Under the pieces are notes generated by a model, which worked only from the letters and a program-made list of their open reading frames with translations, had not been told where the DNA came from and did not search any database. A stretch of 27,275 nucleotides of DNA, from contig CANCCF010000040.1 of assembly GCA_947374485.1 (NCBI GenBank), positions 1-27,275 of the forward strand, written 5' to 3'. This document shows, piece after piece, positions 1 through 9,292 of the stretch. Position 1 is the first letter of the stretch; each line of letters opens with the position of its first letter. The translations under genes and the position numbers were made by a program. The DNA comes from Comamonadaceae bacterium. Its GTDB lineage: Bacteria; Pseudomonadota; Gammaproteobacteria; Burkholderiales; Burkholderiaceae_C.

Positions 1-2
1 CC

Positions 3-3000
3 AACGACACCAGCCTGGCCCTCTCGGGCAGCCTGAGCGCGGCCCTGGCGAGTGGCGAAGTGCTGGCCGTGTACGACGGCGCCACGCGCCTGGGCAATGC
101 CACTGTGAGCGGCACCGGCTGGACCTACTCCGACACCACCCTGGCCAATGGCGACGCGGTGAGCTACAGCGTGCGCGTAGAAGACACAGCCGGTAACCAG
201 GGCAGCGCCAGTGCGGTGTTCAACACCACCATCGACACCTTGCCCCCCACGGCGACAGCCGCCATCGTCACCGTGACCGACAACCTGGGCGCCAACCAGG
301 GCCCGCTCACCAGCGGCGTGGGCTCCACCGACGACACCAGCCTGGCACTGGCGGGCACCCTGTCCGCGCCCATGGCCACAGGTGAGCAACTGGCCGTGTA
401 CGACGGCGCCACGCGCCTGGGCTACGCCGCAGTCTCCGGCACCGGCTGGACCTACACCGACACCACGCTGGTCAATGGCGACACCCCCAGCTACACCGTG
501 CGCGTGGAAGACGTGGCCGGCAACCAGGGCACGGCCTCGGCTGCCTTCACCACCACCATCTCCTCGCCCACGGCCGTGGCCACCATCACCTCGGCGGTGG
601 ACAACATCGGCAGCATCACCGGCAACCTGACGAGCGGCGGCTTCACGGACGACACCGCGCTGGTGCTGAGCGGCACCTTCACCGGCACCCTGGGTGGCAC
701 CGAAGTACTGGCCGTGTTTGACGGCGCCACCTTCCTGGGCAATGCAGCGGTGAGCGGCAGCAGTTGGACCTATACCGACAGCAGCCTGGCCAACGCCGAC
801 GCCGTCAGCTACACCGTGGTGGCCAAGAGCCTGGCGGGCGATCTGGGTGTGCCCTCCAACACCTTCACCACCACCATCGACACGGTGGCACCCGCCACCC
901 CGGTCATCAGCGCCGTGACCGACAACGTGGGTCTGATTGTGGGCACGGTTGCCAGCGGCCTGAGCACCGACGACACCTCCCTGGTCCTCACCGGCACTGC
1001 CGATGCCGGCGCCCTCGTCAAGGTCTACAACGGCAGTACGCTGCTGGGCGCGGCCACGGTCAGCGGCACCAGCTGGACCTACAACGCCAGCGTAGTCAAC
1101 GGCAGCACCTACCAGTTCAACGCGGTGGCCTCCGACGTGGCTGGCAACACCAGCAGCGCCAGCGCCAACTACACCATCATTTCCGACACCACGGCTCCGC
1201 TGACCACCGCCACCCTCGCGGCCGTGGCCGACAACGTGGGCATCCTCACCGGCAACCTGGCAAGCGGCGGCACCACCGATGACACCAGCCTGGACCTCTC
1301 GGGCACGCTGAGCGCCGCACTCGCCACCGGCGAAGTGCTGGCCGTGTTTGATGGCGCCACCCGCCTGGGCCTGGCCACGGTCAGCGGCACCGGCTGGACC
1401 TATACCGACACGACCTTGGCCAACGCGGACGCGGTGAGCTACACCCTGCGCGTGCAAGACGCCGCCGGCAACCTGGGTACGGCCAGCGCCGCCTTCACCA
1501 CCACCATTGACACCGTGGCACCCACCACCACCGCGGCCATCGTCACCATCGCAGACGACGTGGGCAGCATCAAGGGCAACCTGGTTAGCGGCGGCGTCAC
1601 CGACGACACCGTGCTGTCCCTGAGCGGCACGCTGACCGCAAGCCTGGTCTCGGGCGAAGTGCTGGCCGTGTACGACGGTGCCACCCGCCTGGGCGTGGCC
1701 ACGGTCACGGCCACCAACTGGACCTACAGCGACAGCAGCCTGGCCAACGGCAATGCCGTGAGCTACACCGTGCGCGTGGAAGACGCAGCCGGCAACCAGG
1801 GCGCCGCCAGCGCGGCCTTCACCACCACCATCGACACGGCTGCCCCGCTGGCCACGGCGGCCCTTGGCAGCATTGCCGACAACGCGGGCACCATCACCAC
1901 CAACCTGGTCTCCGGCGGCACCACCGATGACACCAGCCTGGACCTCGCTGGCACCCTTACCGGCACCCTGGGCGCTGGCGAAGTGGTGGCCGTGTATGAC
2001 GGCGCCACCCGCCTGGGCACAGCCTTGGTGAGCGGCAGCAACTGGACCTACACCGACACCACCCTGGCCAACGGCAATGCCGTGAGCTCCACCGTGCGTG
2101 TGGAAGACACCGCGGGCAACCAGGGCACGGCCAGTGCCGCCTTCACCACCACCATCGACACGGCAGCGCCCACCGCCACGGCGGCCATCACCACGGTGAC
2201 CGACAACCAGGCACCGGTGCTGGGCACCCTGGTGTCCGCTGGCGTGACCAACGACACCAGCCTGGCCCTGGCGGGCAGCATCACCGGCACCCTGGGTGCC
2301 GGTGAAGTGGTGGCTGTGTACGACGGCGCCACCAAGCTGGCCAACGCCACCGTGAGCGGCAGCACGTGGACCTACACCGACCCCACCCTGGCCGACGGCA
2401 ATGCCGTGAGCTACACCGTGCGCGTGGAAGACGCAGCCGGCAACCAGGGCACGGCCAGTGCGGCCTTTACCACCACCATCGACACGGTAGCCCCCCTGAC
2501 CACGGCGGTCATCGCGACGCTGACCGACAACGCCGGTGTCAACGTGGGCCCGCTGGCCAGCGGCGCCACCACCGACGACACCAGCCTGGGCCTCTCGGGC
2601 ACCCTCAGCGCAGTGCTGGCTAGCGGTGAAGTGCTGGCCGTGTACGACGGCGCCACCTTCCTGGGCAATGCCAGCGTCAGCGGCAGCGCCTGGACCTATA
2701 CCGACACCACCCTGGTCAATGGCGACACCCCCAGCTACACCGTGCGCGTGGAAGACGCCGCCGGCAACCAGGGCACGGCGTCTGCCGCCTACACCGCCAC
2801 CATCTCCCAGCCCACGGCCCTGGCCACCATCACCTCGGTGGTGGACAACATCGGCAGCGTGACCGGCAACCTGACAAGCGGTGGCACCACCGACGACACC
2901 TCGCTGGTGCTTAACGGAAGTTTCACTGGCACCCTGCTGAGCGGCGAAAAACTGGCCGTGTACGACGGCAGCACCCGCCTGGGCTTTGCCACCGTGAGCG

Positions 3001-6000
3001 GCAACACCTGGACCTATGCCGACCCCAACGTGCTGGCCAACGCCCACGTGGCCAGCTACACCGTGGTGGCCGAAAGCGCCTCCGGCGACCAGGGCACGCC
3101 ATCAAGCGCCTTTGTCACCACCATCGACACGGTGGCACCCGCCACCCCGGTCATCACTGCCGTGGCCGACAACGTCGGTCTGGTGGTGGGCAATCTGGTC
3201 AGCGGGAACAGCACAGACGACACCAGCCTGGCCCTCACCGGCACCAATGAAGCGGGCGCGCTGGTCAATGTCTACAACGGCAGCACGCTGCTGGGCGCGG
3301 CAACGGTCAGCGGCACCACCTGGGCCTACAGCGCCACCGTGGTCAACGGCACTACCTACCAGCTCAACGCGGTGGCCTCCGATGCAGCGGGCAACGCCAG
3401 CAACCCCAGCGCCAATTTCACGGTGGTCTCCGACACCACCGCCCCGGCCACCACCGCAGTGATCACCACCATCGCCGACAACGTGGGCAGCCTCCAGAGC
3501 AACCTGGTCAGCGGCGGCTCCACCGACGACACCAGCCTGGACCTCTCGGGCACGCTGGGCGCCGCACTCGCCACCGGCGAAGTGCTGGCCGTGTACGACG
3601 GTGCCACCCGCCTGAGCCTGGCTTCTGTTACCGGCACCACCTGGACCTATGCAGCCCCGGTGCTGGCCGACGGCCACACCGCCAGCTTCAGCGTGCGCGT
3701 GCAAGACGCAGCGGGCAACCTGGGCACCGCCAGCACGGCCTTCACCACCACCATTGACACCACGGCCCCCAGCAACACCGCAGCCATTACGGCGGTGCTG
3801 GACAACGCCGCGCCTTCCACCGGTACCCTCGTCTCCGGCGGCTCCACCAACGACCTCAGCCTGGACCTCAGCGGCACGCTCAGCGCCGCCTTGGGCCAGG
3901 GCGAGGTGCTGGCGGTGTATGACGGCGCCACCAAGCTGGGCACGGCCACGGTGACCGGCACGGGCTGGATCTATACCGATACCACCTTGGCCAACACCGA
4001 TGTGGTGAGCTACACCGTGCGCGTGGAAGACGCGGCCGGCAACCGGGGCGCGGCCAGCGCGGCCTTCACCACCACCATCGACTCCACCCTGCCAACGGCC
4101 GTGGCCAACATCGTGGCCATTGCCGACAACGTGGGCAGCATCCAGATCAATCTGACCTCGGGCGGTGCCACCGACGACACCAGCCTGGACCTCTCCGGTA
4201 ATATCGTGGGCACGCTCCTGGGCGGTGAAGTGCTGGCCGTATATGACGGCTCCACCCGCCTGGGCGTGGCCACCGTCAGCGGCAGCAGCTGGACCTACAC
4301 CGACACCACGCTGGTCAACGGCGACGCCGTGAACTACACGGTGCGGGCCGAAGATGCAGCGGGCAACCCGGGCACGGCCAGTGCCATTTTTAGCACCACC
4401 ATCGACACTGTGGCCCCCACCAAGACGGCGGCCATCACGGCAGTCACCGACAGCCAGTTGCCGGTCGTCGGCAACCTGGTATCCGGCGCTTCCACCAACG
4501 CCACCGTGCTGGGTCTTTCTGGCACCCTGAGCGCCGCGCTGGTGGGCAACGAAGTGCTCGCCGTGTATGACAACGGCGTGCGTCTGGGTTATGCCAACCC
4601 CGTCAACACCGTCTGGTCCTACACCGACGGCAGCCTGGCCAACGGCGACACCGTGAACTACACCGTGCGCGTGGAAGACACGGCCGGCAACCAGGCCACG
4701 GCCATCAGCGCCGCCTTCACCGCCACCATCGATACCGTGGCCCCCACCACCACCTCGGCCATCACCCAGGTGCTGGACAACTTTGGCGTCAGCCACAGCC
4801 TGGTCAGCGGTGCCACCACCGACGACACCAGCCTCGACCTCTCCGGCACCCTGGGCGCGGGCCTGGCTGCTGGCGAAGTGCTGGGCGTGTACGACAACGG
4901 CGCACGCCTGGGTACTGCCCTGGTATCGGGCACCAGCTGGACCTACCAGGACAGCACCCTGGTCAATGGCGACACCCCCCTGTACACCGTGCGCGTGGAA
5001 GATGCCGCAGGCAACCAGGGCCCGGTGGGCAATGCCTTTGGTGTGACCATCTCCCAGCCCACCAATGTGGTCGTCATCACCACCGTGTTGACCGACACCG
5101 GCGCCAACGCCTCGGTGGGCAACAACGGCAGCACCAAAGACCTGACCCCGGTCCTCAACGGCACCTTCACCGGCACCCTGGGCAGCAATGTGCTGGCCGT
5201 CTTTGACGGCATCAACTACCTGGGCAATGCCACGGTGTCGGGCAACACCTGGAGCTATGCCGACAGCGTCGCCGACGGCAGCACCCGCGTCTACAACGTG
5301 GTGGCGCAAACCACCGCCGGTGACCAGGGCACGCCCTCGGCCAACTACACCGTGATTGTGAGCACCGCCTTGCCGGCTGCACCGGTCATCACCGCCGCCA
5401 CCGACGATGTGGGCACCGTGACCGGCCTGGTGGCCAGTGGCGGGCGCACCAACGACACGGCCCTGCTGCTCACCGGCACCAATGTGGCCGGCACCACGGT
5501 GCAGGTCTACAACGGCGCCGCGCTGCTGGGCGGCACGGTAACTGCCATCGACACCACACATTGGAGCTACACCGCCACCGTGGCCAATGGCAGCACCTAT
5601 GACTTCAATGCCAAGGCCTCGAACGGCTCGGGCACCAGCGGCGCCAGCAGCAGCTACACCATCATTGGGGACACCACGGCCAACCCCTTGGGCGCTCCCA
5701 TCCTGGCCACCGCTTCGGATTCCGGCACCAACCCCGCGGACCGCATCACCAAGGTCACCACCCCCACCTTCACCGGCATCGGTGCAGAGGGCCTGGCTGC
5801 CATTACCCTGAAGGAAGGCAGCACGGTGCTGGGCAGCGCCACGGCAGACGTCAATGGCAACTGGAGCATCACCAGCAGCCTGCTGGCCGATGGCGTGCAC
5901 ACCATTTCCGCCAGCCAAGTGGATGTGGCGGGCAATGCCTCCATCGTCACGGTGACGCAAACCGTCACCATCGACACCACGGCGCCCAACACCAGCGGCG

Positions 6001-8009
6001 GCAAATTCACTAACGTCGTCACCAATGGCATCACCAATGGCGTGATCTCGCTGCCCTTTGACGAGGTGGTAAGTGTGGGCGCGGGCGGCGCACAAAGCGG
6101 CATCAGCCTCTTGCTCAACCCGACTACCAGCAACGGCCTGGGCTGGGGCAACAACGGCGGTGCCAGCACCCAAATCGGCTTCAGCAGCTTTTCCCTGAAT
6201 GGTGACAGCGTCACGCCCGTGACCTACACCACGCAGCCGCTGCAGGCCACCGACGTGGTGCGCATCCACTACGACGCCACCTGGGGCACCTACACCGATA
6301 TTGCCGGCAACGCCATGGCTTCGGTGGATGTGTATGTGGGCGGCACCGGCCCCAACACCATTGACCTGGGCAACTGGTCCTTTGGAAACCAGCAAAAAAT
6401 TCGCGGCAACGGCGGTGACGACGTCTTGAGCGGCTCGTCTGGCAACGATGTACTGGTGGACGGCGGTGGTGCCGATATCCTGAGCGGCGGCTATGGTGGC
6501 GACACCATCCGCCTGGTGGAAGATGGCGTCAGCACCCCTTACGCCCGGGATGTCATCAAAATCGACATGGGCGAGAGCATTGCGGCCTATATGGATGTGA
6601 TCGGTGGCACCGACCCCTACACGGCGGGGTCGGGCTTTGACATCGCCTCGGCCACGGCGGCCAACCACGACCAGCTGTCCCTGGTGTCCAAGGTCATCCA
6701 GGGCAACGCGGCGCTGCATACCAACGGGATCGATGTCGGCACCCTGGCGCAGCACAGCATCACCAGCGGCATTGTCACCTTCGAGAACACGGCCGGCACG
6801 GCGCTGGTGATCAACCAGTCCACCGTAGCCGATGCACTGGCCTACCTGGACACCAACATCAGCACCGTGGGCAACACCGTGGCCTTCAAGGTGGACACCG
6901 ACAACAACGGCACGGTGGACGCGCTCTACGTCTTCCAGAAAAACGACAGCGTCTACGCCTACGACACGGTGGTGGAGCTCAGGGACCTGGTGGGTATCGG
7001 CAGTGCCGTGCTCGGCACCACCGAGGGTGCCAATGTGGTGCAACTGCTGGACACCACGCGTGCCAATTCCACCCACCAGGGCCTGGTGTCGGACGGTGTG
7101 CAGTTCATCTGGGACGAGGCTGTCATTGCACCCGCCGGTATCGCCATGGACCTGTACAAAAACGGGACCACGCACATGACGGTCAACACGGCTGCATCGA
7201 CGGGTAGCGGAACCAATGTGCTGACACTGCACACGGATACGGCACTCACGCAAAACGACTGGGTGCTGGCGCGCTACTACGGCTCCAGCGCAACGGACGG
7301 CCTGAGCGATCTGGCGGGCAATGGCCTGTACCCCGGCGCCAGCAATACCTACTTCACCATCGGTGGTGACGGCAACAACACCATCGACATCAGCGGTCTG
7401 GGCGCACTCAGTGGCGTACACGCCATCACCAGCATCAGTGCTGGCGCGGGCAACGATATCCTGATCGGTGACGCGGGCCGTCAGAATATCCACGGCGGTA
7501 CCGGAGCCGACACCATGACCGGCAACGGCCACAGCGTGAATACCGGCAATGGCAGTAACAGTGGCGACACCTACAGTTTCTTCCAGGGGGACTCTCCACT
7601 GGCCGTGGTGCATCTGAATGGCAGTGTGCTCGGCAATGGCAGCACCTTCACCTTTGCCAACGGCGTGGACCGCATCACCGATTTTTCATCCGGTGACCGC
7701 GTGAACTTGGACGACAGCACCTGGAACGGCGGCATGTTGGCGCCCACCTGGATGGCACCGGAAAACAGCAACAACGCCACCACCGTGGCCGCGCCTGCCA
7801 ATGGCCTGGCCACCGACCAGCATTACTTCTTCACCCAAGGCAACTTCAGCGCCAACACCTTCACCGTCAGCAGCACCGGTGCCGACACGCTGGTGGTGTA
7901 CGACGGGGATGTCACAGCCGGTGTGACCCAGACCGGCCTGGTGCTTAGCGGCACCACGCTGAGCCAGATCAACGCCTACTACGGCGGAACCGGCTTCAAC
8001 CACATCTGA
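3..8009 (+). CDS. Giant Ig-like repeat/RTX surface adhesin, 5'-truncated (type I secretion substrate)
   Basis: The reading frame is open from the first complete codon, so the N-terminus lies outside the window; 2,668 residues are visible. It is an extracellular, probably cell-attached, biofilm or attachment protein of the LapA/BapA class. About 20 Ig-like domains of 100-108 residues fill roughly nt 3-5980, with recurring elements such as DDTSL, EVLAVYDGATRLG, WTYTDTTL, YTVRVEDAAGNQG and TTTIDT. Domain 19 is a divergent Ig-like type (GIGAEG, ADGVHT). After that come two regions resembling SwmB-type domains and two short Gly/Asp-rich RTX calcium-binding blocks, and a C-terminal part rich in aromatic and acidic residues, expected to hold the uncleaved type I secretion signal. 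Composition is Thr/Ala/Gly/Ser-rich with no cysteines seen in the repeats. The transporter genes start 50 bp downstream. The retention module and any LapG cleavage site would be in the missing N-terminus. Family and export route are well supported; the ligand is unknown. Confidence 0.93.
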   Translation, partial: NDTSLALSGSLSAALASGEVLAVYDGATRLGNATVSGTGWTYSDTTLANGDAVSYSVRVEDTAGNQGSASAVFNTTIDTLPPTATAAIVTVTDNLGANQGPLTSGVGSTDDTSLALAGTLSAPMATGEQLAVYDGATRLGYAAVSGTGWTYTDTTLVNGDTPSYTVRVEDVAGNQGTASAAFTTTISSPTAVATITSAVDNIGSITGNLTSGGFTDDTALVLSGTFTGTLGGTEVLAVFDGATFLGNAAVSGSSWTYTDSSLANADAVSYTVVAKSLAGDLGVPSNTFTTTIDTVAPATPVISAVTDNVGLIVGTVASGLSTDDTSLVLTGTADAGALVKVYNGSTLLGAATVSGTSWTYNASVVNGSTYQFNAVASDVAGNTSSASANYTIISDTTAPLTTATLAAVADNVGILTGNLASGGTTDDTSLDLSGTLSAALATGEVLAVFDGATRLGLATVSGTGWTYTDTTLANADAVSYTLRVQDAAGNLGTASAAFTTTIDTVAPTTTAAIVTIADDVGSIKGNLVSGGVTDDTVLSLSGTLTASLVSGEVLAVYDGATRLGVATVTATNWTYSDSSLANGNAVSYTVRVEDAAGNQGAASAAFTTTIDTAAPLATAALGSIADNAGTITTNLVSGGTTDDTSLDLAGTLTGTLGAGEVVAVYDGATRLGTALVSGSNWTYTDTTLANGNAVSSTVRVEDTAGNQGTASAAFTTTIDTAAPTATAAITTVTDNQAPVLGTLVSAGVTNDTSLALAGSITGTLGAGEVVAVYDGATKLANATVSGSTWTYTDPTLADGNAVSYTVRVEDAAGNQGTASAAFTTTIDTVAPLTTAVIATLTDNAGVNVGPLASGATTDDTSLGLSGTLSAVLASGEVLAVYDGATFLGNASVSGSAWTYTDTTLVNGDTPSYTVRVEDAAGNQGTASAAYTATISQPTALATITSVVDNIGSVTGNLTSGGTTDDTSLVLNGSFTGTLLSGEKLAVYDGSTRLGFATVSGNTWTYADPNVLANAHVASYTVVAESASGDQGTPSSAFVTTIDTVAPATPVITAVADNVGLVVGNLVSGNSTDDTSLALTGTNEAGALVNVYNGSTLLGAATVSGTTWAYSATVVNGTTYQLNAVASDAAGNASNPSANFTVVSDTTAPATTAVITTIADNVGSLQSNLVSGGSTDDTSLDLSGTLGAALATGEVLAVYDGATRLSLASVTGTTWTYAAPVLADGHTASFSVRVQDAAGNLGTASTAFTTTIDTTAPSNTAAITAVLDNAAPSTGTLVSGGSTNDLSLDLSGTLSAALGQGEVLAVYDGATKLGTATVTGTGWIYTDTTLANTDVVSYTVRVEDAAGNRGAASAAFTTTIDSTLPTAVANIVAIADNVGSIQINLTSGGATDDTSLDLSGNIVGTLLGGEVLAVYDGSTRLGVATVSGSSWTYTDTTLVNGDAVNYTVRAEDAAGNPGTASAIFSTTIDTVAPTKTAAITAVTDSQLPVVGNLVSGASTNATVLGLSGTLSAALVGNEVLAVYDNGVRLGYANPVNTVWSYTDGSLANGDTVNYTVRVEDTAGNQATAISAAFTATIDTVAPTTTSAITQVLDNFGVSHSLVSGATTDDTSLDLSGTLGAGLAAGEVLGVYDNGARLGTALVSGTSWTYQDSTLVNGDTPLYTVRVEDAAGNQGPVGNAFGVTISQPTNVVVITTVLTDTGANASVGNNGSTKDLTPVLNGTFTGTLGSNVLAVFDGINYLGNATVSGNTWSYADSVADGSTRVYNVVAQTTAGDQGTPSANYTVIVSTALPAAPVITAATDDVGTVTGLVASGGRTNDTALLLTGTNVAGTTVQVYNGAALLGGTVTAIDTTHWSYTATVANGSTYDFNAKASNGSGTSGASSSYTIIGDTTANPLGAPILATASDSGTNPADRITKVTTPTFTGIGAEGLAAITLKEGSTVLGSATADVNGNWSITSSLLADGVHTISASQVDVAGNASIVTVTQTVTIDTTAPNTSGGKFTNVVTNGITNGVISLPFDEVVSVGAGGAQSGISLLLNPTTSNGLGWGNNGGASTQIGFSSFSLNGDSVTPVTYTTQPLQATDVVRIHYDATWGTYTDIAGNAMASVDVYVGGTGPNTIDLGNWSFGNQQKIRGNGGDDVLSGSSGNDVLVDGGGADILSGGYGGDTIRLVEDGVSTPYARDVIKIDMGESIAAYMDVIGGTDPYTAGSGFDIASATAANHDQLSLVSKVIQGNAALHTNGIDVGTLAQHSITSGIVTFENTAGTALVINQSTVADALAYLDTNISTVGNTVAFKVDTDNNGTVDALYVFQKNDSVYAYDTVVELRDLVGIGSAVLGTTEGANVVQLLDTTRANSTHQGLVSDGVQFIWDEAVIAPAGIAMDLYKNGTTHMTVNTAASTGSGTNVLTLHTDTALTQNDWVLARYYGSSATDGLSDLAGNGLYPGASNTYFTIGGDGNNTIDISGLGALSGVHAITSISAGAGNDILIGDAGRQNIHGGTGADTMTGNGHSVNTGNGSNSGDTYSFFQGDSPLAVVHLNGSVLGNGSTFTFANGVDRITDFSSGDRVNLDDSTWNGGMLAPTWMAPENSNNATTVAAPANGLATDQHYFFTQGNFSANTFTVSSTGADTLVVYDGDVTAGVTQTGLVLSGTTLSQINAYYGGTGFNHI
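234..5980 (+). repeat. Higher-order tandem repeat: seven-Ig-domain super-unit, about 2.25 kb period
   Basis: The Ig-like domains are not a simple tandem array. Matching domain boundaries recur at nt 234, 2481 and 4731 (spacings 2247 and 2250). Internal landmarks keep the same register. The domain beginning with a Ser/Gln-Pro-Thr after TIS occurs at 561, 2805 and 5052. The shorter PATPVI domain with VYNGSTLLGAATVSG occurs at 879, 3126 and 5361. Copy A is 234-2480, copy B 2481-4730, and copy C (4731-5980) stops after four domains. The partial domain at the window start matches the last domain of a super-unit (NDTSLALxGS), so at least one more copy probably lies upstream. All units are multiples of three, so gain or loss of copies preserves the frame. 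Confidence 0.85.
6405..6509 (+). other. RTX (hemolysin-type) calcium-binding nonapeptide block in the adhesin
   Basis: The translation shows consecutive GGxGxDxUx-like units (GNGGDDVLSG, GSSGNDVLV, GGGADILSG, GGYGGDTI). Such units form calcium-filled parallel beta rolls that fold only after export into high calcium. A second, shorter block lies at about 7443-7518 (GAGNDILIG ... HGGTGADTM). Few units are present compared with RTX toxins, which is usual for the C-terminal end of large adhesins. Confidence 0.75.
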
Positions 8010-8021
8010 ACAAGACCCGCC

Positions 8022-8050
8022 CACCCGCTTTCGCCGGTGAGCAGTCTTTT
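8022..8050 (+). terminator. Possible weak terminator/attenuator between adhesin and secretion genes
   Basis: CACCCGC (8022-8028) and GCCGGTG (8033-8039) pair over six of seven positions around a four-base loop. A short T-run follows at 8047-8050 after a gap. It lies in the 50-bp spacer between the adhesin stop and the TolC-family start. It is too weak for full termination, but partial read-through would give high adhesin and low transporter expression. This is inference from structure only. Confidence 0.25.
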
Positions 8051-8059
8051 GCAAACAGC

Positions 8060-9292
8060 ATGTGGAAGAAATGGACACCAGCCCTGCTGGTGCTTGTGTG
8101 CTGCGGCCCCGCAGCGGCCTCGCCGTGGGCGTTTGAGCAGGTGCTGCAAGCGGCCTTGCACAGCCACCCCCAGGTGCTGGGCAAGCAGGCCGCCCTGGAT
8201 GCGGCCCTGCAGGACCGTGAGGGTGCCGGGTGGCAGCGCTACCCCTCGGCCAGTGTGGAGGCGACTTCGCAAAGCGGTGGCGCCAGCGTGCTGCGCCTGG
8301 AGCAGCCGCTGTGGACGGGCGGGCGCATCAGCGCCGGCATTGATGCGGCCGACAGCCGTGCCCTTGCGGCCCGCTGGACGGTGCAGGAGGCGCGCCAGGA
8401 GCTGGCGCTGCGCGTGGTGGCTGCCAGCACCGAGGCGCTGCGCCAACAGGCCCGCCAGAGCCACAGCCAGCAGGGCGTGGGCGAGCACGAGCGCCTGCTG
8501 GCCATGATGCAGCGGCGCGTGGCCCAGGAGGTCAGCCCTGCGGCCGACGAGCGCATGGCGCAGGCGCGCCTGTATGCGGTGGCCAATGATGTGTCGAGTG
8601 CCACCCAGGCCCTGAACAATGCGCTGGCCCAGCTCAGCCAGCTCGCCGGTGAGAGCGTGGGCGCCATGGACGCGGCCTCGCTGTCCGAGGCGGGTGCGCC
8701 AAGCGGCCTGGAGCAGGCGCTGGACCAGGCCCTGCAGAGCTCGCCCACCTTGCAGCGCATGGCGCAGGACGAGAAGTCGGCCGAGGCCGACATTGCCTCC
8801 AAACGCTCGGCCTATTTCCCGCAACTGCTTTTGCGCCTGGAGCACAGCTCGGCCGGCGGCCTGAGTGCCGACAGCGCCATGCTGGTGCTGCAGGCGCAGC
8901 CGGGTGCGGGCCTGTCGGCGCAGGCCGGGGTGCAGGCGGCCGTTGCCCGGCGCGAGGCCGTGCGCCTGCTGCGCCTGCAGGCCGAGCGCGACCTGCGCGA
9001 ACGCCTGGCGCTGGACTGGAATGACTGGCAGGCCTCGCGCGAGCGCCTGCGCAATGCCGAGTTCACGCGTGCCCTCTCCAGCGAGGTGTCCGAGTCGTAT
9101 GCGCGCCAGTTCACCGCCGGGCGCAAGAGCTGGATCGATGTGCTCAACGCCGTGCGCGAAAGCACCCAGTCGGAGCTGACCGCCGACGATGCACAGGCGC
9201 AAATGGTGGCCGCCAGCCTGCGCCTGCGCGTGCTGACCAACACCTTGGCCCCTTTGATACCCGATACCCCCCTGGAACCCTCGCCCCCATGA
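8060..9292 (+). CDS. TolC-family outer-membrane protein of a type I secretion system
   Basis: The 410-residue product forms the outer-membrane/periplasmic channel through which the adhesin is probably exported. An N-terminal signal peptide is visible (MWKKW, hydrophobic core ALLVLVCC, cleavage near AAA-S). The rest is mostly long, Ala/Gln/Arg/Glu-rich amphipathic helices in two similar halves, as in TolC proteins. It includes FEQVLQAALHSHPQV near the mature N-terminus and FTAGRKSWIDVLNAVRE near the C-terminus, a segment typical of the adhesin-associated (LapE/AggA-like) branch. The length is slightly shorter than typical TolC members. The start is the only ATG that gives a signal peptide; no good Shine-Dalgarno is visible before it. 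The stop overlaps the next gene by four bases (ATGA), implying translational coupling. Confidence 0.9.
   Translation: MWKKWTPALLVLVCCGPAAASPWAFEQVLQAALHSHPQVLGKQAALDAALQDREGAGWQRYPSASVEATSQSGGASVLRLEQPLWTGGRISAGIDAADSRALAARWTVQEARQELALRVVAASTEALRQQARQSHSQQGVGEHERLLAMMQRRVAQEVSPAADERMAQARLYAVANDVSSATQALNNALAQLSQLAGESVGAMDAASLSEAGAPSGLEQALDQALQSSPTLQRMAQDEKSAEADIASKRSAYFPQLLLRLEHSSAGGLSADSAMLVLQAQPGAGLSAQAGVQAAVARREAVRLLRLQAERDLRERLALDWNDWQASRERLRNAEFTRALSSEVSESYARQFTAGRKSWIDVLNAVRESTQSELTADDAQAQMVAASLRLRVLTNTLAPLIPDTPLEPSPP

Noticed and set aside
3102..7613. A 1,503-codon open frame on the minus strand, antisense to the adhesin repeats
   Set aside because: It follows from the strong codon bias of the GC-rich repeats; its translation is low-complexity His/Gly/Val-rich and matches the inverse of the repeat periodicity. 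The plus-strand frame has clear domain structure.
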